From: Burkholderia sp. Ax-1719
Lineage (GTDB): Bacteria; Pseudomonadota; Gammaproteobacteria; Burkholderiales; Burkholderiaceae
Direction of reading: 5' to 3'
Length of the DNA stretch: 40,690 nucleotides
Assembly: GCF_011753055.1 (NCBI RefSeq)
Contig: NZ_VWWJ01000044.1
Coordinates: 1 to 40,690 of the forward strand
The position numbers and the translations under genes were made by a program. A model generated the notes under the pieces. That model had not been told where the DNA came from. It ran no database searches and saw only the letters and a program-made list of their open reading frames with translations. Shown here piece after piece: positions 1-9,063 of this stretch; position 1 is the stretch's first letter, and every line of letters starts with the position of its first letter.

Positions 1-49
1 TTTCCGGAACCTAAGACGAATACGGGCATTTCATGCCGGACGAATGAAG

Positions 50-75
50 GCCGCTGCATTGCAGCGGCTTTTTTT
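50..75 (+). terminator. Rho-independent terminator of a gene left of the window
   Basis: Arms GCCGCTGC (50-57) and GCAGCGGC (61-68) pair perfectly around an ATT loop and are followed by seven T (69-75). No gene for it lies inside the window, so it presumably ends a plus-strand transcript that enters from the left. Confidence 0.85.
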
Positions 76-483
76 GCCTGCGCAGAACGCGGATGAACCC
101 GGCCCGCCCCGTGGCCGATCGGTTACGGTACATTGTGGTTCGTGTCATGCGCGCGGCTACGCACGCACGGTACACTGCGCTGCGCCTCAAGCCCTGCAAG
201 GCGCGAGAGCGCGACGCCAGTACGGCACAAGCGCTGTGACGGCAGCCTGAGCGGCTGCGCAAACCGCTGACGCGAACGCACAGCGGCACAGTCAAACAGG
301 ATTCACAGGGGCGGCAATGCGGTCACGAACGGGCGCCAGGGAGGGCGCGCCGCATTGCCGTGACAGTAATCGGGCGGCGCAGCGGTGCAGCGCCGCAACG
401 CGACATGACGACAACATGCCGGTCAGGCCGCGCCCGATCGCGAGCAGGCGGCCAGCATGCGAACGTACAACAAGGACCCAGAC
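76..483. other. Non-coding stretch before the hydratase gene
   Basis: No reading frame here has a credible start, ribosome-binding site and protein-like composition. It holds one long inverted repeat (312-360, listed separately) and must contain the promoter of the hydratase gene, but I see no convincing -35/-10 pair. Confidence 0.5.
312..360. repeat. Inverted repeat, 11-bp arms
   Basis: CGGCAATGCGG (312-322) and CCGCATTGCCG (350-360) are perfect reverse complements separated by 27 bases, which themselves contain a GGGCGCC/GGGCGC stretch. No T-run follows, so it is not a standard terminator. It may be an operator, an RNA fold in a leader, or a dispersed genomic repeat. Confidence 0.6.
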
Positions 484-1245
484 ATGACACGTGACGATCT
501 CGTGCAACGCCTCGTGACGGCGCGCCGCCGCCATCATTTGATCGAGACGCTGCCGCCCGAGAGTCTTCCGCCCGACGCGGCCACGGCCTATGCGATCCAG
601 CAGGCCGTGATCGCGGGCCTCGGCACCGCCACGGGCGCCTGGAAGATCGGCGCGCGCTCGCCCGGCGGCGCGGCCTCCGGTGCGCCGATTCCGGCCACGC
701 TGGTGCACGCCTCGCCCGCACGCATCGAGCGCCAGCATTTCTTCCGCGTGCTGGTGGAACTGGAAATCGCCTTTCGCTTCGCCGAGCCGGTCGCACCGCG
801 TCCTGACGCCTATGCGCGCGACGAAGTGCTCGCGCTGGTGGGGCAGGTCTTGCCCGCCATCGAAATCGTCGATAGCCGTTATGCCGAATGGCCCAATATC
901 GCCCCGCTGGCCCAGCTCGCCGACGCGCAGAACAACGGTGCGCTGGTGACGGGCCACGCCCAGCCCTATAGCACGCTCGCGCGCGCACTCGACTTCGTCG
1001 CGCCCGAACTCGAACTGAGCTTCGACGGCGTTTCGCTCGTGCCGGAAGCGCCGGGTAATCCCGCAGGCGATCCGCGCGAACTGCTGGTGTGGTTCGTCAA
1101 TCATTGCGCGGCGATGGGCATCACCATCGAGCCCGAGTGGACCATTACCACGGGTTCCTACGTAGGGGCTCACCGCATCGAAGGCCCGGGTCTGCTGCGT
1201 GGGCATATCGACGGCTTCGGCGAAGTCGAGATCGAGTTCGTGTAA
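484..1245 (+). CDS. 2-keto-4-pentenoate hydratase / FAH-family enzyme
   Basis: The 253-residue protein resembles the 2-keto-4-pentenoate hydratases (MhpD-like, fumarylacetoacetate hydrolase superfamily), soluble enzymes that add water to 2-hydroxypenta-dienoates in meta-cleavage pathways of aromatic compounds. Visible family features are the early WKIGARSPGG segment, the acidic LVELEIAFRF stretch, the PAIEIVDSRY segment and the C-terminal TGSYVGAHRI segment. The length fits the family (about 260). I chose ATG 484 because AAGGA lies 7 bases upstream; an upstream in-frame ATG at 457 has no such site. It stands alone: no dioxygenase, aldolase or dehydrogenase of a meta pathway is nearby, so the true substrate is uncertain. 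A strong terminator follows. Confidence 0.8.
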   Translation: MTRDDLVQRLVTARRRHHLIETLPPESLPPDAATAYAIQQAVIAGLGTATGAWKIGARSPGGAASGAPIPATLVHASPARIERQHFFRVLVELEIAFRFAEPVAPRPDAYARDEVLALVGQVLPAIEIVDSRYAEWPNIAPLAQLADAQNNGALVTGHAQPYSTLARALDFVAPELELSFDGVSLVPEAPGNPAGDPRELLVWFVNHCAAMGITIEPEWTITTGSYVGAHRIEGPGLLRGHIDGFGEVEIEFV

Positions 1246-1287
1246 CACGATGCGCGACGCAGGCTTCGCATGCGTCCACATCACTGC

Positions 1288-1322
1288 AACGGCCATCGCG
1301 CATCACGTGCGATGGCCGTTTT
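1288..1322 (+). terminator. Terminator after the hydratase gene
   Basis: AACGGCCATCGC (1288-1299) pairs perfectly with GCGATGGCCGTT (1309-1320) around a 9-base loop, and the T-run continues to 1322. It lies 43 bases after the hydratase stop codon. Confidence 0.8.
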
Positions 1323-1328
1323 GCGTTG

Positions 1329-1361
1329 GTGGGCTGTTGGTGCGCTGCTGGTGGACTGCTG
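1329..1361. repeat. Three tandem 11-bp repeats
   Basis: GTGGGCTGTTG, GTGCGCTGCTG and GTGGACTGCTG follow each other directly at 1329-1339, 1340-1350 and 1351-1361. The copies differ at two to three positions. They sit just after the terminator in non-coding DNA. Confidence 0.65.
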
Positions 1362-2019
1362 GTGAGCTTTTCGTTGGCCTGATTGTTTGTCTACCGGCGC
1401 TAACGAGGCTGTCACGCGTGTCATTTTTCGCGCATGCACGCAGCCGGGGCATACGAGAAAGCCACTACTGACGATAGGGGCAGAAGCGGGTGTAACAACG
1501 CATCGCCAGCGTCTGTGCAGATGCACGAATAAATGCGCGGCAGGTCACCGACGCGCGCAAATACGACGCGTAAAACGAGAAAAAATGCGCAGCCGATGAA
1601 GTCGCGATGCACGCGGGATCGACGATGTCCTGTTGTACGAACGATGCGCGCGACTTGTTACAAATGTGGCAGTAAAAATCGTTGCGGCGTGTACACGGCT
1701 TGTGCGGCCATGCGTTGTTGGAAAGAAGCAGTGCGCAGTACGTAGGGGAGTGGGCAGCGAGAGTTGACGCGCGGTTTCACTGCGGTCGTGCTGCTCGAAC
1801 GTCGAAGTCCTTCGCAATGGTTTGCAGTGTGCGGCGTGAAACTTGCGAGGGCGGGGAAGATCATTGTAAGACGTAGTTGTCGTAAGCTCCAAGCACTCAA
1901 ATCGTCCCTGAATCAGGCGCGATTTATGTGTGAAAAAAAATTCAAAAGGGTTTAGGATGAATTCGAGCGATGTCGTTTCCGATTAGCGCGCCGCGCACGA
2001 CATCGGTCGCAGATCTCGG
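1362..2019. other. Long non-coding region upstream of prkA
   Basis: Counting from the terminator, about 700 bases separate the hydratase and prkA without a supportable gene. Frames on both strands give proteins rich in Arg, Cys and Thr with no ribosome-binding site. The base composition becomes less GC-rich toward the right, with an A8 run at about 1933-1940, which suits a promoter region or a long leader. An 11-bp palindrome CCTGAATCAGG lies at 1907-1917. I could not fix a sigma-54 or sigma-70 promoter by eye. Confidence 0.45.
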
Positions 2020-2031
2020 CGAGGAGGTAGC

Positions 2032-3954
2032 ATGGATATCTACAGCAGCTTCGCGACCCGCTTCGAAAAAACGCGAGAAGAGGAACTCTCGCTCGAGGAG
2101 TATCTCGCGCTCTGCAAAGAAGATCCCAGCGCGTACGCCACGGCTGGCGAACGCATGCTGACGGCAATCGGGGAACCAGAACAGATCGATACCCGCAATG
2201 ATCCGCGCACGTCGCGCATTTTTGCGAACAAGGTCATCAAGGTGTATCCCGCTTTCCGCGAGTTCTATGGCATGGAGGACGTGATCGAGCAGGTCGTCGC
2301 GTACTTCCGCCATGCGGCGCAAGGACTCGAAGAAAAGAAGCAGATTCTTTACTTGCTTGGCCCTGTGGGTGGCGGCAAATCCTCCATCGCCGAGCGTCTC
2401 AAACAGCTCATGGAACGCGTGCCGTTCTACTCGATCAAGGGCTCGCCCGTGAACGAGTCGCCGCTGGGTCTGTTCGACTACGACGAAGACGGTCCCATCC
2501 TCGAAGAGCAATACGGCATTCCGCGCCGTTATCTCAAGAGCATCCTGAGCCCGTGGGCGGTCAAGCGCCTGCACGAGTACAACGGTGACATCCGCAAGTT
2601 CCGCGTGGTGCGCCGCTATCCCTCCATCCTGCGTCAGATCGGTATCGCCAAGACGGAACCGGGCGACGAGAACAATCAGGACATCTCGTCACTGGTCGGC
2701 AAGGTCGACATCCGCAAGCTCGAGCAATACGCGCAGGACGATGCGGACGCCTACAGCTATTCTGGCGGCCTGTGTCTCGCGAATCAGGGTTTGCTCGAAT
2801 TCGTCGAAATGTTCAAGGCGCCGATCAAGGTCTTGCACCCGCTGCTCACGGCCACCCAGGAAGGCAACTTCAAGGGCACCGAAGGCTTCGGCGCGATTCC
2901 GTTCAACGGCATCATTCTGGCCCACTCGAATGAGTCGGAATGGAAGGCCTTCCGCAATAACCGCAACAATGAAGCACTGCTCGACCGGATCTTTGTGGTG
3001 AAGGTGCCGTACTGCCTGCGCTACTCGGAAGAGATGAAGATCTACGAGAAGCTGCTGCGCAATTCGTCGCTGGCCGATGCGGTCTGCGCCCCGGGCACGT
3101 TGAAGATGATGGCGCAGATGTCGGTGCTAACGCGCTTGCAGGAGCCCGAGAATTCCAGCCTCTTTTCGAAGATGCAGGTCTACGACGGCGAGAATCTCAA
3201 GGACACCGATCCAAAGGCCAAGTCGTATCAGGAATATCGCGACTTCGCCGGTGTGGACGAAGGCATGAATGGCGTCTCCACGCGTTTCGCCTTCAAGATT
3301 CTCTCGCGCGTGTTCAACTTCGATTCGACCGAAGTGGCGGCGAACCCGGTGCATCTGATGTACGTGCTCGAACAGCAGATCGAGCGCGAACAGTTCCCGC
3401 CGGAAACCGAGCAGAAGTATCTGTCGTTCGTGAAGGACGTGCTGGCGTCGCGTTACGCCGAGTTCATCGGCAAGGAGATTCAGACCGCGTATCTGGAATC
3501 GTATTCGGAATACGGTCAGAACATCTTCGATCGCTATGTCACGTACGCCGACTTCTGGATTCAGGACCAGGAGTTCCGCGATCACGACACGGGCGAGAGC
3601 TTCGACCGCGCGGCCTTGAACGCCGAACTGGAGAAGATCGAAAAGCCCGCGGGCATCAGCAACCCGAAGGACTTCCGCAACGAGATCGTGAACTTCGTGC
3701 TGCGTGCGCGTGCGGCCAATGCCGGGAAGAATCCGGCGTGGATCAGCTACGAGAAGCTGCGCGTGGTGATCGAGAAGAAAATGTTCTCGAACACGGAAGA
3801 ACTTTTGCCGGTCATTTCGTTCAATGCAAAAGGATCGGCGGAAGAGCAACGCAAGCATGAAGACTTCGTCAACCGCATGGTCGCGAAGGGCTATACGCCG
3901 AAGCAGGTCCGGTTGCTTTGCGACTGGTATCTGCGTGTGCGCAAGTCGTCATGA
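2032..3954 (+). CDS. prkA: PrkA-type serine protein kinase (YeaG)
   Basis: At 640 residues it matches the PrkA/YeaG family in length (E. coli YeaG about 644) and sequence. It is a cytoplasmic AAA-fold serine kinase linked to starvation, nitrogen stress and, in Bacillus, sporulation. The N-terminal AAA part carries a Walker A motif GPVGGGKSS at residues 110-118, with DYDEDGP and AHSNESEW segments typical of PrkA farther on; the C-terminal third is the PrkA kinase-like domain. The start is clear: GAGGAGGT (2021-2028) precedes the ATG. It is the first gene of prkA-yeaH-spoVR, the order conserved in many proteobacteria, where the products are thought to act together. A GC-rich hairpin lies between it and yeaH. 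Confidence 0.95.
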   Translation: MDIYSSFATRFEKTREEELSLEEYLALCKEDPSAYATAGERMLTAIGEPEQIDTRNDPRTSRIFANKVIKVYPAFREFYGMEDVIEQVVAYFRHAAQGLEEKKQILYLLGPVGGGKSSIAERLKQLMERVPFYSIKGSPVNESPLGLFDYDEDGPILEEQYGIPRRYLKSILSPWAVKRLHEYNGDIRKFRVVRRYPSILRQIGIAKTEPGDENNQDISSLVGKVDIRKLEQYAQDDADAYSYSGGLCLANQGLLEFVEMFKAPIKVLHPLLTATQEGNFKGTEGFGAIPFNGIILAHSNESEWKAFRNNRNNEALLDRIFVVKVPYCLRYSEEMKIYEKLLRNSSLADAVCAPGTLKMMAQMSVLTRLQEPENSSLFSKMQVYDGENLKDTDPKAKSYQEYRDFAGVDEGMNGVSTRFAFKILSRVFNFDSTEVAANPVHLMYVLEQQIEREQFPPETEQKYLSFVKDVLASRYAEFIGKEIQTAYLESYSEYGQNIFDRYVTYADFWIQDQEFRDHDTGESFDRAALNAELEKIEKPAGISNPKDFRNEIVNFVLRARAANAGKNPAWISYEKLRVVIEKKMFSNTEELLPVISFNAKGSAEEQRKHEDFVNRMVAKGYTPKQVRLLCDWYLRVRKSS

Positions 3955-3978
3955 ACGCAGAGGCTTTACCTTCCTGCT

Positions 3979-4007
3979 GCGCCGCCGCACAGACATTGCG
4001 GCGGCGC
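3979..4007 (+). other. GC-rich hairpin between prkA and yeaH
   Basis: GCGCCGCCGC (3979-3988) and GCGGCGGCGC (3998-4007) form a perfect 10-bp stem with a 9-base loop, 25 bases after the prkA stop. No T-run follows, so I read it as an mRNA stabiliser or pausing structure within the operon, not a full terminator. The prkA-yeaH gap is 167 bases, unlike the overlapping yeaH-spoVR junction. Confidence 0.6.
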
Positions 4008-4121
4008 AAAAGGAAACTCCGGCAGGGCGCAGGCCACGCAGCCGCGAGCGGGTGAACGCGGCAGGCACGGCATCCCAGACTGCGCACCTCGCCCATTCCA
4101 AACTGGAGCGGGAGACTGGAT

Positions 4122-5390
4122 GTGCTTCATCAAATCATCGACCGCAGGCTGGCCGGCAAGAACAAGAGCATTGCAAACCGCGAGCGCTTTCTGCGCCGTG
4201 TGAAAAACTACATTCGTCACGCCGTCTCGGAAGCGGTGCGTGACCGTAGCATCAAAGACATTCAAAGCAATCAGAGCATCACCATTCCGCGCAAGGATAT
4301 TGCCGAACCGTCGTTCCGGCACGGCCCCGGCGGCAAGCGCGAAATGGTTCACCCCGGCAACGAGGACTACATCCGCGGCGATCGCATTCCGCGTCCGCAA
4401 GGCGGCGGAGGCGGTGGCGGCAGTCAGGCGAGCAACGAAGGCGAAGGTCAGGACGACTTCGTGTTCGAACTCTCGCGCGAAGAGTTCATGCAGTACTTCT
4501 TCGACGACCTCGAACTGCCGCGCCTCGTCAAAACCCATCTGATGGCCGTCCCCACGTGGAAGAGCATCCGCGCGGGCTGGGCTGCCGAAGGCACGCCGAA
4601 CAACATCGACGTGGTCCGTTCGCTGCGCAGCGCGCTCGGCCGTCGGATCGCGCTGGGTGCGCCGCTCGTCAACGAGCTTCATGCGCTCGAAGAGCAGCTC
4701 GAAGCGCTGATGTCCGATACGTCCGATCGTCGCGACGATATCAAGATTCTCGAAGACGAGATCCATCACCTGCGCGGCCGCATCTGGCGCATTCCGTTTA
4801 TCGATCCGTTCGATCTGCGTTACGTGAATCGTGTGAAGCAGCCGCAGCCATCCAGTCAGGCCGTGATGTTTTGTCTGATGGATGTGTCCGGGTCGATGGA
4901 CGAGCAGCGCAAGGATCTGTCCAAGCGTTTCTTCATCCTTTTGTACCTGTTCCTCAAGCGCAACTACGAGAAGATCGAAGTGGTCTTCATCCGTCACCAC
5001 ACGCGCGCCGAGGAAGTGGACGAGGACACCTTCTTCCATTCGACGGAAAGCGGCGGCACGGTCGTATCGAGCGCGCTGGAACTGATGAAGAAAGTGATCG
5101 AGGACCGTTATTCGCCGAGCGACTGGAACATCTATGGCGCGCAGGCGTCGGACGGCGACAACTGGACCGACGATTCGCCGAAGTGCCGCAAGCTGCTCGC
5201 GGATGACATCCTGCCTAAGGTGCGCTATTTTGCGTATATTCAGGTGACGCCGGAAGAGCAGAACCTCTGGCTGGAGTACGCTCAACTTGCGCTCACCGAG
5301 CCCGCGCTGGCGATGAAGAAGGTCGACACCGCGGCGGATATCTACCCGGTCTTCCGGGAGCTGTTCGAAAAGCAGGTGGAGCATTCATGA
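4122..5390 (+). CDS. yeaH: YeaH/UPF0229 (DUF444) VWA-domain protein
   Basis: The 422-residue protein matches UPF0229/DUF444 (E. coli YeaH 427). It ends in a von Willebrand A-like domain with the metal-binding MIDAS motif MDVSGSMDEQ (first Asp at residue 254) and a later HSTESGGTVVSS segment. The N-terminal half is basic with a Gly-rich linker (GGGGGGG near residue 95), as usual for the family. The start is GTG with GGGAG 7 bases upstream. The role is unknown; it is consistently encoded between PrkA and SpoVR and is presumed to work with the kinase. Its TGA overlaps an ATG used by a longer spoVR frame. Confidence 0.93.
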   Translation: MLHQIIDRRLAGKNKSIANRERFLRRVKNYIRHAVSEAVRDRSIKDIQSNQSITIPRKDIAEPSFRHGPGGKREMVHPGNEDYIRGDRIPRPQGGGGGGGSQASNEGEGQDDFVFELSREEFMQYFFDDLELPRLVKTHLMAVPTWKSIRAGWAAEGTPNNIDVVRSLRSALGRRIALGAPLVNELHALEEQLEALMSDTSDRRDDIKILEDEIHHLRGRIWRIPFIDPFDLRYVNRVKQPQPSSQAVMFCLMDVSGSMDEQRKDLSKRFFILLYLFLKRNYEKIEVVFIRHHTRAEEVDEDTFFHSTESGGTVVSSALELMKKVIEDRYSPSDWNIYGAQASDGDNWTDDSPKCRKLLADDILPKVRYFAYIQVTPEEQNLWLEYAQLALTEPALAMKKVDTAADIYPVFRELFEKQVEHS

Positions 5391-5632
5391 CGACACGCCA
5401 CCTGCACAACGAGGCGCGCGGCTATGAGCCGGAGCGCCGAAAAAAGGGCGGCGATGGGACCGGGCAACAGGCGGATCGGCAAGCCGGTCACGAAGCCGCT
5501 GCGGAAATGGGGGGACAGGTGGACGGATCTGCGCGCTCAGAGGCGCCCGGGTCCGACGCACACACCCTCCCAGGCGAGCGCAAACATTCCGGGCGCGATG
5601 CCGAGCCAGTTGCCGAGAAGAGGGAAGTGCAT

Positions 5633-7156
5633 ATGAACGTAGCCGACAGACGGCCGTTGCCGTGCCCGTCCGACTGGACCTTCGATCTGATCGAGGAATA
5701 CGACACGCACATCTCGCATGTTGCAGAGCAATACGAACTGGACACTTATCCTATCCAGCTCGAATTGATCAGCGCCGAGCAGATGATGGATGCGTATGCC
5801 TCCGTTGGCATGCCGGTCAACTATCGCCACTGGTCGTTCGGCAAGCATTTTCTCTCCACCGAGAAAAGCTATCGCCGGGGCCAGATGGGTCTCGCTTACG
5901 AGATCGTCATCAATTCGAATCCCTGCATCGCGTATCTCATGGAAGAGAACACCATGACGATGCAGGCGCTGGTGATCGCGCACGCGGCTTACGGCCACAA
6001 CTCGTTTTTCAAGGGCAATTATCTGTTCCGTCTCTGGACGGACGCGCACGCGATCGTCGACTACCTCGTCTACGCGAAGAATTACATCGCGGAATGCGAG
6101 GAGCGCTTCGGGCTCGATCGCGTGGAAGAATTGCTCGATTCGTGTCACGCGCTGATGAATTACGGCGTCGACCGCTACAAGCGGCCGCAAAAGCTTTCGC
6201 TCGAACGCGAGGCCGCCATGCGCCGCGAACGCGAGGCGTATCTGCAATCGCAGGTCAATGAACTGTGGCGCACGCTGCCGAAGGCGCAACAGCCCATCGC
6301 CGAGGAATACGACGAGCGTTTCCCGCCCGAGCCGCAGGAAAACCTGCTGTATTTCGCGGAAAAGAACTCGCCGCTGCTCGAACCGTGGGAGCGCGAAGTC
6401 ATTCGCATCGTGCGCAAGGTGGGGCAGTATTTTTATCCGCAGCGCCAGACCCAGGTGATGAATGAAGGTTGGGCCACGTTCTGGCATTACACGCTGCTCA
6501 ACACGCTGTACGCGCAGGGCAAGCTGGAAGACGGCTTCATGATGGAGTTCCTGCATTCGCACAGCAATGTGGTCTATCAGCCGCCCGTCACCAAGCACTA
6601 CTACAGCGGCATCAATCCGTATGCGCTGGGCTTTTCGATGATGAGCGACATTCGCCGCATCTGCGAAAACCCCACCGATGAAGATCGCAAGTGGTTCCCG
6701 GAACTCGCGGGCAGTCCGTGGCTAAAGGCGCTGCATTACGCCATGCGCAACTTCAAGGACGAGAGCTTTGTCGCGCAGTATCTGTCGCCGCATCTGATCC
6801 GCGAAATGCGTCTGTTCTCGGTTCTTGACGACGATATGCGCGATGCGCTCGAAGTCTCGGCAATTCACGACGACAGCGGTTATCAGTACGTGCGCCAGGC
6901 GCTCTCGCGTCAGTACGACATGCATCATCGCGAGCCGAACATCCAGGTGTGGTCGGTGAATACGCGCGGCGACCGCAGTCTCACGCTGCGTCACTTCATG
7001 AGCGATAACCGGCATCTGTCGGGCGATACGGACGAAGTGCTGCGGCACATGGCGCGGCTCTGGCAGTTCGACGTGTACCTCGAAAGCGTCGATGAAAACG
7101 GCACCGTCAGGAAGCGTTATGAATGCCGTTACGTACCGCCGCCGGTGAGGGTGTAG
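5633..7156 (+). CDS. spoVR: SpoVR family protein (YcgB-like)
   Basis: From ATG 5633 the protein has 507 residues, almost exactly the length of E. coli YcgB (510), and homology-like sequence starts soon after (RPLPCPSDWTFDLIEEYD). SpoVR is needed for spore cortex formation in Bacillus; in proteobacteria its role with PrkA and YeaH is unclear. Conserved segments include FGKHFLSTEKSYRRG, HAAYGHNSFFKGN and MNEGWATFWHY. A purine-rich site (AGAGGGA) lies just before 5633. The same frame is open back to ATG 5387, which overlaps the yeaH stop as ATGA; that would add 82 residues of Gly/Gln/Arg-rich, low-complexity sequence unlike the family. I prefer 5633 but translational coupling from 5387 is possible. 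Confidence 0.92.
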   Translation: MNVADRRPLPCPSDWTFDLIEEYDTHISHVAEQYELDTYPIQLELISAEQMMDAYASVGMPVNYRHWSFGKHFLSTEKSYRRGQMGLAYEIVINSNPCIAYLMEENTMTMQALVIAHAAYGHNSFFKGNYLFRLWTDAHAIVDYLVYAKNYIAECEERFGLDRVEELLDSCHALMNYGVDRYKRPQKLSLEREAAMRREREAYLQSQVNELWRTLPKAQQPIAEEYDERFPPEPQENLLYFAEKNSPLLEPWEREVIRIVRKVGQYFYPQRQTQVMNEGWATFWHYTLLNTLYAQGKLEDGFMMEFLHSHSNVVYQPPVTKHYYSGINPYALGFSMMSDIRRICENPTDEDRKWFPELAGSPWLKALHYAMRNFKDESFVAQYLSPHLIREMRLFSVLDDDMRDALEVSAIHDDSGYQYVRQALSRQYDMHHREPNIQVWSVNTRGDRSLTLRHFMSDNRHLSGDTDEVLRHMARLWQFDVYLESVDENGTVRKRYECRYVPPPVRV

Positions 7157-7183
7157 CGCCTACGCCCGTTCTGCGTTAGTCGA

Positions 7184-7210
7184 AGGCCAGCCTGAGTGCT
7201 GGCCTTTTTT
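7184..7210 (+). terminator. Terminator of the prkA-yeaH-spoVR operon
   Basis: AGGCCAGC (7184-7191) and GCTGGCCT (7198-7205) pair perfectly around CTGAGT; T continues to 7210. It lies 27 bases after the spoVR stop. Confidence 0.9.
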
Positions 7211-7367
7211 ATTGTCGGCGCGCAGAGCGATGCGAGCTTTCACCTGCCTTCACAGCAGCGCAGTGGCGAGGGGCCGCGCTAAGATACAACGCTAATCGAA
7301 AAATCGGATTTTCATCAAGGATTCACAGAGGAGTCGATGCGGATGCAAGAATCGAAAGGACGCAACC

Positions 7368-9044
7368 ATGGCGCTTGATCTGTTCCGGGGCCTGCGACCA
7401 CTGACCCGCGCGGGTGCGTTGCGCGATGCGAAGGCGGGCGTGATGCTCGCCTCGATGAATATCCCGCAGTTGCTAGGCTACGCGCGCATTGCGGGCATGC
7501 CCGCCGTGACCGGGATCTACACGGGTTTTCTGCCGCTGATTGCGTTTGCGCTGTTCGGCGCTTCACGTCACCTCGTGGTCGCCGCCGATTCGGCCACGGC
7601 CACGATCTTCGCCAGCAAGCTCTCCACGATGGCGTCGCCCTCCAGTGCGGAATACGTCGCGCTGGCCGGCATGACAGCGCTGCTCACCGCCGTGCTGCTG
7701 ATACTCGCGCGCATCTTCAGGCTGGGCTTTCTTGCAGACTTTCTCTCGCGCACGGTGCTGGTGGGCTTCCTGACCGGCGTGGGCGTGCAGGTGGGCGTGG
7801 CGATGCTCGGCGACATGCTGGGGATTCCGTTCACATCACGGCGCACAGTGTTGCAGATCAAGCAGATCGTGCTGCAGTTCAATGCGATCCACTGGCAGAC
7901 GCTGGCGATTGCGGCCGTAGTAGTCGCAACGATCCTTGTTTTCAAGCGTCTGCGGCCGGGCTGGCCGGTGCCGCTGCTTGCGGTAATCGGCGGAATAGCC
8001 GCGAGCGCGCACTTCGATTTCGCGGGTCATGGCATTGCAATCACCGGCCCCGTGGCGGGCGGCCTGCCGCATATTGCATTTCCCGCCGTGGGCTGGTTTC
8101 AGATGATCGACCTGCTGCAAGTGGCGGCGTCGTGCTTCGTCATCATCGTCGCGCAGAGCGCCGCCACGAGCCGCGCCTTCGCAGAAAAATACGGCGAGCG
8201 TGTGGACGAAGACCGCAATCTGCTGGGTCTGGCTGCGGCGAACGCAACGGCAGCGTTTAGCGGCGCGTTCGTCGTCAACGGCAGTCCCACGCAAACCGCG
8301 ATGGGCGAAACGGCCGGCGCGCGCAGCCAGTTTGCGCAGCTGATTTTCGCGGCAGTCGTGGTAATCGTGCTGCTGTTCCTGAGCAACTGGCTCCAGTATC
8401 TGCCGCGCTGCGTGCTGGCCGCGATCGTCTTTACGATTGCAGTCGGCCTGGTTCATATCGGACAACTGATCGATATTCGCGCGGAAAGCCGCGGCGAATT
8501 CCGTCTGGCGATGACGACGGCGATTTCCGTGGTCGTGATCGGGGTAGAGAACGGCATTCTGATCGCCATTGCGCTGTCTTTGCTGCGCCACGTGCGCCAC
8601 AGCTACCGCCCGCATACGATGGTGCTGATGCCAAACGAAGAGGGCCGCTGGATGCCGGTGCCCGCACAGGCCGGTCAGATGACGTCGCCGGGCTTGATCG
8701 TTTACCGCTTCGGCGCCGACCTTTTCTACGCGAACGATCACTTTTTCGTCGACGATATCCGTCGTCTGATCGATGGTGCGCCGTCGCCGGTACGCTGGCT
8801 CGTGATTGATGCGGCGGCGATTACGGATGTCGATTATTCGGCAGGTCGTTCGGTCAACGAATTATGCGAATCGCTGCGCAATAGCGGCGTCAAGGTGATT
8901 TTCGGGCGCGTCAACCGCTATCTGCGCGCGGATATGGATCGGCACGGCATTACGCCGGTGGTGGGCGCGGAAAATCTCTACACCACCTTGCATGAGGCAC
9001 TCGCTGCCGTACATCCCGAACTCGACGCACACGCCGACGCGTAA
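7368..9044 (+). CDS. SulP family anion transporter with STAS domain
   Basis: The 558-residue protein is an inner-membrane SulP (SLC26-like) transporter. The N-terminal ~400 residues are strongly hydrophobic with the family segment AGVMLASMNIPQLLGYARIA in the first transmembrane region and NGSPTQTAMGETAGARSQ in the conserved core. The C-terminal ~120 residues form a soluble STAS domain (from about GLIVYRFGADLFYAND to the end), which regulates transport. Substrates in the family include sulfate, bicarbonate and dicarboxylates; nothing here identifies which. No carbonic anhydrase or sulfur gene is adjacent. It has its own terminator and appears to be a single-gene unit. Confidence 0.9.
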   Translation: MALDLFRGLRPLTRAGALRDAKAGVMLASMNIPQLLGYARIAGMPAVTGIYTGFLPLIAFALFGASRHLVVAADSATATIFASKLSTMASPSSAEYVALAGMTALLTAVLLILARIFRLGFLADFLSRTVLVGFLTGVGVQVGVAMLGDMLGIPFTSRRTVLQIKQIVLQFNAIHWQTLAIAAVVVATILVFKRLRPGWPVPLLAVIGGIAASAHFDFAGHGIAITGPVAGGLPHIAFPAVGWFQMIDLLQVAASCFVIIVAQSAATSRAFAEKYGERVDEDRNLLGLAAANATAAFSGAFVVNGSPTQTAMGETAGARSQFAQLIFAAVVVIVLLFLSNWLQYLPRCVLAAIVFTIAVGLVHIGQLIDIRAESRGEFRLAMTTAISVVVIGVENGILIAIALSLLRHVRHSYRPHTMVLMPNEEGRWMPVPAQAGQMTSPGLIVYRFGADLFYANDHFFVDDIRRLIDGAPSPVRWLVIDAAAITDVDYSAGRSVNELCESLRNSGVKVIFGRVNRYLRADMDRHGITPVVGAENLYTTLHEALAAVHPELDAHADA

Positions 9045-9063
9045 TTCAGCGCGCATCAATTCG

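Noticed and set aside
292..1296. Long minus-strand frame opposite the hydratase gene
   Set aside because: It mirrors the coding strand of a recognisable enzyme; its product is Arg/His-rich without family features, as expected for antisense frames in GC-rich DNA.
1545..1892. 115-residue minus-strand frame upstream of prkA
   Set aside because: Thr/Arg/Ser-rich composition, no ribosome-binding site and no recognisable domain.
1907..1917. CCTGAATCAGG palindrome as another copy of the TCAGGA site
   Set aside because: Half-sites face the other way and the spacing differs (1 base), so it does not fit the TCAGGA-N2-TCCTGA pattern.
1957..1986. Nine-codon frame (MNSSDVVSD) before prkA, a possible leader peptide
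   Set aside because: AGG lies very close to the ATG, and no regulatory codon run or terminator/antiterminator follows; too short to support.
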